Shown here piece after piece: positions 57,176 through 64,000 of a DNA stretch of 64,000 nucleotides. The notes below the pieces were generated by a model that had not been told where the DNA came from, made no database searches, and worked only from the letters and a program-made list of their open reading frames with translations. Every line of letters begins with the position of its first letter. Within the stretch, counting starts at the first letter, position 1. Source of the DNA: a bacterium (lineage in GTDB: Bacteria; Vulcanimicrobiota; Vulcanimicrobiia; Eremiobacterales; Eremiobacteraceae); contig CADDZI010000005.1 in assembly GCA_902812405.1 (NCBI GenBank), forward strand, positions 1 to 64,000, in the 5' to 3' direction. The position numbers and the translations under genes were made by a program.

Positions 57176-60142
57176 ATGCGCCGCATTGCGATCTCGCTGC
57201 TTATCATCGTGGCTTGCGCGGGTGTGGCCGGGGCCTCGCTCCCGGCGCGCACGCCGCCCGATCCCATCTTCCCGTCGGCCTACGCGGATTTGCGGTGGCG
57301 TTTCATCGGCCCGTTGCGCGGCGGGCGCACGTCTGCCGTGGCCGGGATTGCCGACAAACCTGCCGTCTACTATATGGCTGCCGTCAACGGCGGTATCTGG
57401 AAGACCGACGACGCCGGCCGGACCTGGACTCCCCTCTTCGACAATCAGGACACGGGTTCGATCGGTGCGCTGGCCGTTGCCCCAAGCGACGACAACATCA
57501 TCTACGCGGGTAGCGGCGAAGGGCTGCACCGGCCGGACCTCGCGGTCGGCGACGGCATGTACAGGTCCACCGACGGCGGCGCGCACTGGACGCACCTCGG
57601 CCTGCGCGATGCACAGCAGATCGCAGCCATCGCCGTCGATCCGCACGACGCTGACCGTCTCTTCGTTGCGGTTCTGGGGCATCCGTACGGACCCAACGCC
57701 CAGCGCGGGGTGTACCGGTCGCTGGACGGCGGCAAGACATTTCAGCGCGTCCTCTACGAGAACGAGAACACCGGTGCGTTCGACGTCACGATCGACCCGC
57801 AGGATCCGCAAACGGTGTACGCAACCTTGTGGGCGGCGCGCGAAGCACCTTGGGAAGCAAGTTTCGAAATTCCCGGCAGCGGCATCTTTAAATCCACCGA
57901 TGGGGGTACGACCTGGACCCAACTGCGCATCGGCCTGCCGCCGCGCATCGGGCGCGCCTACGTGGCGGTTGCGCCGAGTGCGCCGAACATCGTGTACGCC
58001 ATTGTCGACGCGCCGGCGGGATGCGGCTTGTACCGGAGCACGGATGGCGGCGCTCACTTCGTCCTGCGCAATGCGCACGCGAACATCGCGCAGCGCTGCG
58101 ACGACCTCACGACGATCGGCGTCAATCCGCAGGACCCGGAGGACGTCTGGCTGACGAACACCTCGACCTACCGTTCGCCTGATGGCGGCCACACCTTCGT
58201 CGCCGTCAAGGGAGCGCCGGGCGGTGACGACTACCACGTCATCTGGATCAACCCAAAGGACCCCAACCTCATCATCCTCGGCAGCGACCAAGGCGCCACG
58301 CTGTCGCTGAACGGAGGCCGCACCTGGAGTTCTTGGTATAACCAGCCGACAGCCCAGATGTTTCACGTCTCGGCCGATAACCGCTTCCCGTACTGGGTGT
58401 GCGGCGGTCAGCAGGAGAGCGGCTCGGCATGCGTGCGCAGCCGCGGCGATTGGGGCGAAATCACGGAGCGAGACTGGCATCCCGTAGGGGCCGAGGAGTA
58501 CGGCTACGTCGTCGCCGATCCGCTCCACCCCGGCGTTTTCTTCGGCGGCAAGGTGGAGCGCTTCGACGAAACCACGAGCCAGACGCAGGAAGTTTCGCCC
58601 GCCCCGCTGCGCGGCGGGGATTTCCGCGTCGTGCGCACCGAGCCGCTGGCCTTTGATCCGCTTGACCAGCAGGCTCTCTATTTTGGTGCCAACCGGCTGT
58701 ACGTCACCCGCGACGGCGGCCGGCACTGGCGCGTCGTCAGCCCAGACCTGACACGGCGTCATCCCGGAGTGCCGGCCGTCGTGGGTCCCTTTGAACGCGA
58801 CGATCCCGAGCACGGCCGCCATCGCGGTGTCATCTACGCGTTGGCCCTCTCCCACGTACACGAGGGCACGATGTGGGTGGGAACCGACGACGGATTGGTT
58901 TGGCTGACGCGCGACGGCGGGCACACCTGGCGGCGCGTGACACCTCCGGGGATAACCCCGTGGAGCAAGGTGGCGCAGATTGATACTTCGCCAGTTGACG
59001 ATGGGACGGCCTACGTCGCCGTCACTCGCTTCCGGCTCGACGACCTGCGGCCATACGTCTACGTGACGCACGACTTCGGCGCGCATTGGCGGCTTGCCGT
59101 ATCCGGTTTACCGCGCTGGCCGGTCAACGCGGTCCGCGTCGATCCCCGGGCGCCCGGTCTGCTGTACGCGGCAACCGAGAACGGGGTGTTCGTTTCGTTC
59201 GACGACGGGTGGCGCTGGCAATCCCTGCAGCTGAACTTGCCGCACACGAGCGTCCGTGACCTCATCGTCCACGGCGATGATCTCGCGATCGCCACGCACG
59301 GGCGAGGTTTTTGGATCCTGGATGATGTCGAGCCGCTGCGCGAGCTGGCGCACCGCGGCATGCCGAACGGCGTGCACCTCTTCACCCCGCAAACTGCCAT
59401 CCGTATCCGGCGCAGCACCAATACGGATACGCCATTGCCGCCGGAAGAGCCGATGGGAGAGAATCCCCCGAGCGGTGCCCTCATCGATTACTACCTGCCC
59501 CGGCCGATGCCGCGAGTCGTCATTGACATCCGCGACCGAGATGGAGCGCTCGTTCGACGTTACACGAGCGACGAGCGTCCGCCCGCCATCCCGGAGCTGG
59601 ACAAGCCGCTTTACTGGTTGGCGCCGTTTGAGCCGCCCGCGGCCAGTGCCGGCATGCACCGTTTCGTCTGGGACTTCCACGAGGCCCCACCGCCATCCGA
59701 TATGCGTGACTTGCCCATTTCCGCCGTACCGCATCGGACGCCGCTTGTGCCGCAGGGTGCTCTCGTGCCGCCCGGCTCGTACACGGTGCGTCTGCTCGCC
59801 GGCGGGAAGGTCCTCGCCGCTCCGCTGACGGTGATGCTCGACCCGCGCGTCCACCTGAGTCAATCCGACCTCGAGCATCAGTATCGTCTGGCGCATGGCC
59901 TGGTGGAGTTGATTGGCCGCGCCTCAACCGCCGCACGCGCGGCGCAGGCGGCGCACCGGACGGCACGCTCGGGAGCCCTTGAAACGCTCGAGGCGAAAGC
60001 GATCTTTCTTTTGGAGGTCGTGGACGGCTCAGACGCTCCGGTAACGCAAGCGGCGCAAGCGGCGTATTGCGACCTTGGCAGGCAGGCGGCGCGTCTTGCG
60101 GTTAGCTGGTCAGCGCAAGGCGGCGCTTGTGGCGCTTCGTAG
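57176..60142 (+). CDS. large secreted BNR/sortilin-like beta-propeller protein
   Basis: This exported protein of 988 residues begins with a signal peptide (AISLLIIVACAGVAGA). It consists of repeated Asp-box/BNR units such as YRSTDGGAHW, WKTDDAGRTW, FKSTDGGTTW and LTRDGGHTWRRV, which build one or two VPS10/sortilin- or glycosidase-like beta-propellers (about 30-730). A C-terminal beta-sandwich region with ILDDVEPLRELA and PGSYTVRLLAGGKVL follows. Relatives are common in Acidobacteria-like genomes and are labelled glycosyl hydrolases without proof. ATG 57176 has GGGAGGAGAA upstream. The TAG stop is the head of a REP-like element. Confidence 0.85.
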   Translation: MRRIAISLLIIVACAGVAGASLPARTPPDPIFPSAYADLRWRFIGPLRGGRTSAVAGIADKPAVYYMAAVNGGIWKTDDAGRTWTPLFDNQDTGSIGALAVAPSDDNIIYAGSGEGLHRPDLAVGDGMYRSTDGGAHWTHLGLRDAQQIAAIAVDPHDADRLFVAVLGHPYGPNAQRGVYRSLDGGKTFQRVLYENENTGAFDVTIDPQDPQTVYATLWAAREAPWEASFEIPGSGIFKSTDGGTTWTQLRIGLPPRIGRAYVAVAPSAPNIVYAIVDAPAGCGLYRSTDGGAHFVLRNAHANIAQRCDDLTTIGVNPQDPEDVWLTNTSTYRSPDGGHTFVAVKGAPGGDDYHVIWINPKDPNLIILGSDQGATLSLNGGRTWSSWYNQPTAQMFHVSADNRFPYWVCGGQQESGSACVRSRGDWGEITERDWHPVGAEEYGYVVADPLHPGVFFGGKVERFDETTSQTQEVSPAPLRGGDFRVVRTEPLAFDPLDQQALYFGANRLYVTRDGGRHWRVVSPDLTRRHPGVPAVVGPFERDDPEHGRHRGVIYALALSHVHEGTMWVGTDDGLVWLTRDGGHTWRRVTPPGITPWSKVAQIDTSPVDDGTAYVAVTRFRLDDLRPYVYVTHDFGAHWRLAVSGLPRWPVNAVRVDPRAPGLLYAATENGVFVSFDDGWRWQSLQLNLPHTSVRDLIVHGDDLAIATHGRGFWILDDVEPLRELAHRGMPNGVHLFTPQTAIRIRRSTNTDTPLPPEEPMGENPPSGALIDYYLPRPMPRVVIDIRDRDGALVRRYTSDERPPAIPELDKPLYWLAPFEPPAASAGMHRFVWDFHEAPPPSDMRDLPISAVPHRTPLVPQGALVPPGSYTVRLLAGGKVLAAPLTVMLDPRVHLSQSDLEHQYRLAHGLVELIGRASTAARAAQAAHRTARSGALETLEAKAIFLLEVVDGSDAPVTQAAQAAYCDLGRQAARLAVSWSAQGGACGAS

Positions 60143-60275
60143 CGGCCGCGCTTGCGCGGCCGTAAGATCGTTACGCCTTGCCTTCGTAGCGGCTGCGCTT
60201 GCGCGGCCGTGAGAAGGTTACACCTTGGCTTCGTAGCGGCCGCGCTTGCGCGGCCGTGAGAAGGTTACACCTTGG
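60135..60275 (+). repeat. three tandem 47-base repeats carrying REP-like elements
   Basis: Units begin at 60135, 60182 and 60229. Each holds CTTCGTAGCGGCCGCGCTTG, then CGCGGCCGTGAGAAGGTTAC and ACCTTGG, with a few changes in units 1 and 2. The GTAG heads are at 60139, 60186 and 60233. The second and third units differ at one base only, which points to recent duplication. The first GTAG gives the stop codon of the upstream gene. Confidence 0.9.
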
Positions 60276-60351
60276 AGTCGATCGGTAGGCAAAGCACCGG
60301 ACATCAAGCGTCTATACTTCGTTCACAGAAGGCGCCTACACTGAGGCTCCC

Positions 60352-60669
60352 ATGAGTGATGCTGCCATGGCCGGTGTGGAAACCGGCCTACGATTTGCTC
60401 AAGCGCGAGCGGCTCTCTTGGCAGACGATATCGCCAACCTGCAGTCGCCGGGCTTCGTCCCGCACGACGTCCACCTGGTTGCGGCGCCGCCCAACTCAGC
60501 TTCGCCTTTTGGGGCTGTCTTCGAAAGGATCGACGCAGGCCCAGTCCAGACTCTCGAACGGGCCCTAGGCGCGGCCGCTCACAATGCGATTACGTATCGA
60601 GAGCTGACCGAGCAGGAACATGCGATGCTCCGCGAAGTGCGGATCGTCGCAGAAGAGTCACGGAGGTAG
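60352..60669 (+). CDS. flgB: flagellar basal-body rod protein FlgB (short)
   Basis: FlgB is a proximal rod protein of the flagellar basal body. The 105-residue product has the rod-family start LRFAQARAALLADDIANLQSPG (the N-A/D-I-A-N-x-x-(T/S)-P-G motif) and ends with the matching C-terminal helix YRELTEQEHAMLREVRIV. It is shorter than the usual 125-135 residues because the middle region is reduced. A TATACT at 60313-60318 may be the -10 of the operon promoter. It is the first gene of the flagellar cluster. Confidence 0.85.
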   Translation: MSDAAMAGVETGLRFAQARAALLADDIANLQSPGFVPHDVHLVAAPPNSASPFGAVFERIDAGPVQTLERALGAAAHNAITYRELTEQEHAMLREVRIVAEESRR

Positions 60670-61269
60670 ATGCCGGTGGATGACATCTATAGCATTGCGG
60701 CCAGCGGTATGGCCGCCCAGCGCACGCAGATGAACCTCATCGCCGAAAATCTCGCCAACGCGGGTCTGCCGCGCAGCGACGGGGCAGCCTTTCATGCACG
60801 GAGCGCAGTCTTTGCGCCGGTTGGGTCGTTCGAGCAGGCGTTATCCGGAGCATTCAGCTCGGCGGGTGACCAGATAGGTGTGAATGTCCTTGCCGCTTCA
60901 AGCCCGTTTGACGATGAGGGCCTTGGCCGGGATAACGAAACGGTATCTTTCGGCGATTGGGGTGCAGACGCGGATGCAGACATCCAGGAGGCCGGCGTTT
61001 CCCTCGCGGACACGACGCATCCATTCTCCGGTGTCGCCGTTGCAGATATCGTGGACGATCCACAGCCTGTGCAGTATACGTTCGATCCCGGTAACCCGTT
61101 TGCCGCCAAGAGCGGACCGCGCAAAGGCTACATTGCCCTCCCCGGCGTCGATCCCATACAGCAGATGGTCGAGATGATGGCTGCCGGGCGGGCCTACGAT
61201 GCAAACGTCAGCATGCTCTCAGCGGCCAAGCAGATGGACATCGAGGCCGCAGACATAGGGCGCCTGTGA
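60670..61269 (+). CDS. flgC: flagellar basal-body rod protein FlgC (with insertion)
   Basis: FlgC is another proximal rod protein. The 199-residue product begins IYSIAASGMAAQRTQMNLIAENLANAG, the rod signature, and ends GYIALPGVDPIQQMVEMMAAGRAYDANVSM, the typical FlgC end. Between them lies an acidic insertion of about 50 residues (for example DNETVSFGDWGADADADIQEA), so it is longer than the usual 140-150. It starts immediately after the flgB stop. Confidence 0.9.
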   Translation: MPVDDIYSIAASGMAAQRTQMNLIAENLANAGLPRSDGAAFHARSAVFAPVGSFEQALSGAFSSAGDQIGVNVLAASSPFDDEGLGRDNETVSFGDWGADADADIQEAGVSLADTTHPFSGVAVADIVDDPQPVQYTFDPGNPFAAKSGPRKGYIALPGVDPIQQMVEMMAAGRAYDANVSMLSAAKQMDIEAADIGRL

Positions 61270-61661
61270 TGGGTGGCGATGCTCTGGCCTATGCGCCGCT
61301 AACGGTCACCCCACCCACGGGCACCGCCGCAACGGACGGTGCGGGCCGCATACCGCCACCGATGGGCGGCTCTTTAGAGGGCTTGAGGGCAACGGACGCC
61401 GCGTTGCTGACCTCGGATGCCACAGCGACCGCGGCTGCACCCAGTCCGAGTTTTGCCGACGCCCTGGGCCGGGCGCTGGACAGCCTCTCGGGTGCACTGT
61501 CGCAGGCAGACACCTTGGCGGCAGGGGTGGCTGTGAATCGTGCTGAGGTTGCGCAGGCGGCTATCGCCCGGGCCAAAGCCGACACGATTCTCGAAATTGC
61601 CGCCATCGCCGCAGCCCGCGTAAGCGGCGTCATCACGCAGCTGTTGCAGACGCAGGTCTAA
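61269..61661 (+). CDS. fliE: flagellar hook-basal body complex protein FliE
   Basis: FliE links the MS ring to the rod. The 130-residue product has a disordered Pro/Thr-rich N-terminus (1-55) and the conserved helical C-terminus FADALGRALDSLSGALSQAD, followed by VAQAAIARAKADTILEIAAI and ending VSGVITQLLQTQV. A GTG three bases upstream is also in frame. The flgB-flgC-fliE-fliF order is the standard one. Confidence 0.85.
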   Translation: MGGDALAYAPLTVTPPTGTAATDGAGRIPPPMGGSLEGLRATDAALLTSDATATAAAPSPSFADALGRALDSLSGALSQADTLAAGVAVNRAEVAQAAIARAKADTILEIAAIAAARVSGVITQLLQTQV

Positions 61662-61663
61662 GC

Positions 61664-63094
61664 ATGCTGGCGGGATTGCCTGCAACGCTGCCGGACCTGG
61701 TGATCCGCTGCCGCTCGTGGCTTGCACCCCGCCCCATACCGGCGATTGCGGCGATTGCGTGTGGGATCGTGGTTCTTGTCCTCATCACGGATGCGAACCG
61801 GCGGGGCGCAGGCGTACCGCTCTTCAGCGTGCCCCTGCACCCCACGCAGGCGCTGGAGGTCGAGAAGGCGCTCCTGTTGTGGAACGAGCCGTTCACAAGC
61901 GACGCCCAACACACCCAAATTTACGTGCGTGCGAGCCGCCGGCGCGACGTTGCCCTGCGTTTGACCCTGGCCGGCCTGCCGCACGGATACGTACCGACCA
62001 GTGCCGACGTCATGCAGGACCCTCCGCCTGCCTTTGCTCCGCAATCCGTGATCGATGACCGGCGCCGAGCGGGTATCGAAGGCGATCTGGTATGGGCTCT
62101 GCGTCGGCTGCCGGGTATAGCGGATGCCAGCGTGGTCATCGCCCCGGCGCAAGATGACCCGCTTTCCGTCGACGCATCCCCCTCGCCGCCCAGCGCCAGC
62201 GTCCAGATCCTTTTGCAGCCGGGCGTACACCTCACCGCCACCGAAAGCGAGGGCATCAAGCGCTACGTAGCGGGCGCCTACCCGGGCTTGACGCCGCAGA
62301 GGGTCGTCCTGGTGGATGATGCGGGCTTGGCGTCGGCGACGCCGGCCCCGGATGCCCTCGCAGCACGCGAACTGCGGGTACAAAATGCCATTCAGACCGC
62401 GCTGGACGCCGTTTTTGGTTTGGGCGCAGCCGTCGTCCGGGTGAGTTTACGTCCATCCCCCGAACAGGTCTCGATGCACCGTACCGTCGTGACGCCCCAC
62501 GGGCTCGTGGAATCGGACCGCAGCTCGGAGAGCGGTACGGATGCGGCCAAGCATTTTCTGCGCCAGCACGAGCACAGCCGGTTTGCGTACGATACGACCG
62601 AGGAAACCCGTTCAACCGGCGTGGCGGGAGCGGTTGCGCATCTCTCAGTGGCTGTCTTTCTCAATGCCAACCGCGTCGCCGCGACCGCACCACAGCAGGT
62701 TGCAAGCTTTGTGCGCGCGGCTGCGGGAGCCGATCTCTCGCAGGGCGATGACGTGGTCGTCAGCGCACTGACGTTTTCGCAGACGCCGTCCGTCACAGGG
62801 CGCGACGCGTTTGCCGCCCGGAGGCGACGCTTGTGGGTGCCCGCCGCGGCTGTTGTCGCCGTCATCGGCATTGCCTGCACCGCGGGCCTCGCATACCGCA
62901 GCCTGCGCGGTGCGCCCGATGCAGAGATCGCTCGAGGCGTGCATCGAACACTGCGCGCCGAGTCTCCGCAAACCGCGGCGTACGTGCTGGGGACGCTTCC
63001 CGACCGCCTGCGATCGCGCATCTTGGCCGAGTACCACGGCGTCCAGCGTGACGCAATCCTCTTGTATTTGCGCGATCCTAGCAGACATGGCTGA
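61664..63094 (+). CDS. fliF: flagellar MS-ring protein FliF with FliG-like C-terminal segment
   Basis: FliF forms the membrane-supramembrane ring on which the flagellum is built. The 476-residue protein has two membrane helices (about 27-43 and 390-414) around a periplasmic ring-building region, with YPGLTPQRVVLVDDAGLA matching the RBM3/FliF core. It is shorter than the usual 530-570 residues. The cytoplasmic tail of 62 residues contains ESPQTAAYVLGTLPDRLRS, similar to the HPQTIA.IL..L.P repeat of FliG. No separate fliG follows; fliH comes next with an 8-base overlap. Confidence 0.85.
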   Translation: MLAGLPATLPDLVIRCRSWLAPRPIPAIAAIACGIVVLVLITDANRRGAGVPLFSVPLHPTQALEVEKALLLWNEPFTSDAQHTQIYVRASRRRDVALRLTLAGLPHGYVPTSADVMQDPPPAFAPQSVIDDRRRAGIEGDLVWALRRLPGIADASVVIAPAQDDPLSVDASPSPPSASVQILLQPGVHLTATESEGIKRYVAGAYPGLTPQRVVLVDDAGLASATPAPDALAARELRVQNAIQTALDAVFGLGAAVVRVSLRPSPEQVSMHRTVVTPHGLVESDRSSESGTDAAKHFLRQHEHSRFAYDTTEETRSTGVAGAVAHLSVAVFLNANRVAATAPQQVASFVRAAAGADLSQGDDVVVSALTFSQTPSVTGRDAFAARRRRLWVPAAAVVAVIGIACTAGLAYRSLRGAPDAEIARGVHRTLRAESPQTAAYVLGTLPDRLRSRILAEYHGVQRDAILLYLRDPSRHG

Positions 63095-64000
63095 TCTTGC
63101 CTTTGTGCCGCTCTCCCCGCGGCGAGCGTCTGCCAAGACCGGGCCGCCATCAAAAGTGCACCCGCAATCCGTGCCAGGCGAGGTGCTGGGTTCCCCAACC
63201 CCGGGCAACACTCCAGGGTGCGTGACGCAGCCGGTGGACGAGGCTCCGCCGCACGAAGCCCCCCAAGACCAAGCCGCACAAGACCTGCCTGGCCAGTCTC
63301 CCGGAATGCAAACACCCCACGTGGCCCCCCACGACGAGGCCGCAGAAGGCTTCCGGGCGTCGCACTCAGCGCGGCATGATCCCCATCCGCCGCCCCAACA
63401 CGAGGCCGCAGAAGACAACAGAAGATCATCCGAGAGCGGCGCCGGGGCGAACGCCCCGGATCCCCGGGGCCACCCCATCATGCAGTCGCCGTCCGGCTCG
63501 CTCGCAGACGCGCCCGTTACGGGTACGAACCAAACGGCGATAACCAATGGACCCGGTGGGGTGCTGGGAACCCAGAGCCTAGGCGATCAAGGGCAGCCTG
63601 CAAGCGGCAGCGACATCGGTCCAACCTCGGTACCGCCCACGACCGCGGCCGGTCGGTCCGATGACGGCGACGCATCGCCCGTTCGCAATGCAACTCAGAC
63701 AACACAGGCGAGTCCCGGCGGCAGCCCGCACGAGGCTGCAGCCCACGCGGACACACGTCTTCAGGCGTTACACGCCGACATGCGGATGCGGGAGATCATC
63801 CGGCGCGAGGCTGTTCGCTTGGCTGCGATCGCGTGCGGGCGAGCCTTGCGGCACGCCCTGCTCATACATCCCCGTGCACTGGTAGCCTTTGTCGACGAGG
63901 CGATTGCGGCGGCAGGTCACCCACCGGATGTACGACTGCACCTTCACCCGGTCGTCAAGGGCGAAGTGGAAAGTCTCGGCCTGGTGTGCCATGAGAATGC
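63087..64000 (+). CDS. FliH-like flagellar assembly protein (partial, runs off the window)
   Basis: The frame is open from ATG 63087 to the window end (304 codons). The first 215 or so residues are a low-complexity Pro/Gly/His/Ala linker with recurring HEAAED-type units. After this comes a coiled helix (DTRLQALHADMRMREIIRR) and a FliH/YscL-like domain start: ALLIHPRALVAFVDEAIAAAG, then VRLHLHPVVKGEVESLG. FliH regulates the FliI export ATPase. Identity rests on this last part and on its position after fliF. The linker is unusually long for FliH. Confidence 0.7.
   Translation, partial: MADLAFVPLSPRRASAKTGPPSKVHPQSVPGEVLGSPTPGNTPGCVTQPVDEAPPHEAPQDQAAQDLPGQSPGMQTPHVAPHDEAAEGFRASHSARHDPHPPPQHEAAEDNRRSSESGAGANAPDPRGHPIMQSPSGSLADAPVTGTNQTAITNGPGGVLGTQSLGDQGQPASGSDIGPTSVPPTTAAGRSDDGDASPVRNATQTTQASPGGSPHEAAAHADTRLQALHADMRMREIIRREAVRLAAIACGRALRHALLIHPRALVAFVDEAIAAAGHPPDVRLHLHPVVKGEVESLGLVCHEN

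Noticed and set aside
57020-59086. Long minus-strand open frame (688 codons) opposite the BNR-repeat gene
   Set aside because: It is antisense to a gene with clear signal peptide and BNR repeats. The translation is Arg/Val/Asp-rich without any domain, as expected for a shadow frame in GC-rich DNA.
60135-60275. CRISPR-like array
   Set aside because: The spacer-like parts are themselves repeated between units, and the palindromes belong to the REP-like family found across the window, so this is a tandem repeat and not a CRISPR array.

Overview
This window is a GC-rich bacterial chromosome segment dominated by core and housekeeping genes. GTG starts are frequent and TTG starts occasional. Genes are tightly packed, with many ATGA/GTGA start-stop overlaps. 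A TolC-like outer-membrane channel implies a two-membrane cell. The lexA region, by contrast, looks Gram-positive: a CGAAC-N4-GTTYG operator and a divergent LysM gene like Bacillus yneA. The set SRPBCC - acyl-ACP-reductase-like - 'quinate dehydrogenase'-like - greA - lysS recalls clostridial neighbourhoods. I infer a diderm Terrabacteria-type lineage (Eremiobacterota/WPS-2-like or Limnochordia-like), but the window alone does not settle this. There is no rRNA, tRNA, CRISPR array, prophage or transposase gene in it.

Layout. 0-4 kb: Tat export (tatC) and system II cytochrome c maturation (resB, ccsA), then a frameshifted small membrane gene. 4-5.6 kb: a minus-strand GT39-type glycosyltransferase. 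5.7-12.7 kb: a haem/tetrapyrrole operon hemC-hemB-mobA-like-hemL-hemA-hemD followed by a DUF92 membrane protein. 13-17.5 kb: a methyltransferase and a minus-strand operon ubiD-ubiA-periplasmic binding protein, probably for menaquinone. 17.7-22.9 kb: a TolC-like protein, pnp, rpsO and a secreted protein of unknown role. 23-24.1 kb: an SOS cassette of a LysM division inhibitor-like gene divergent from lexA, with two LexA boxes and two near-consensus promoters.

24-35 kb: a glutamine-amidotransferase-like hydrolase, an orphan PTS EIIC, a methionine gamma-lyase-like PLP enzyme and a PilZ protein. Then an FHA protein heads the CoA operon panB-panC-coaBC-coaX. An M20 amidohydrolase and a dus gene follow. 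35-43 kb: an SPFH/zinc-ribbon protein with its helical partner, then proline dehydrogenase, a DapA-superfamily lyase and a class III aminotransferase. Next comes a three-gene module (SRPBCC, acyl-ACP-reductase-like, unknown) running into greA and lysS. 45-47 kb: truA, rplM, rpsI.

47-57 kb: a minus-strand pair of soluble signalling enzymes (class III adenylate cyclase and multi-GAF diguanylate cyclase), a short-chain dehydrogenase/acyltransferase/short-chain dehydrogenase operon, a rhomboid protease, and a WYL regulator divergent from a VOC protein with a clear operator. 57-60 kb: a large secreted BNR-repeat protein. 60.3-64 kb: the start of a flagellar operon (flgB, flgC, fliE, fliF, fliH). 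No separate fliG lies between fliF and fliH.

A family of short palindromic elements with a GTAG head (REP-like) is scattered in the gaps. In at least four places the TAG of the head is also the stop codon of the preceding gene. The observations I rate highest are the acyl-ACP-reductase-like module, the FliF with a FliG-like tail, the REP/stop-codon overlap and the SOS cassette.
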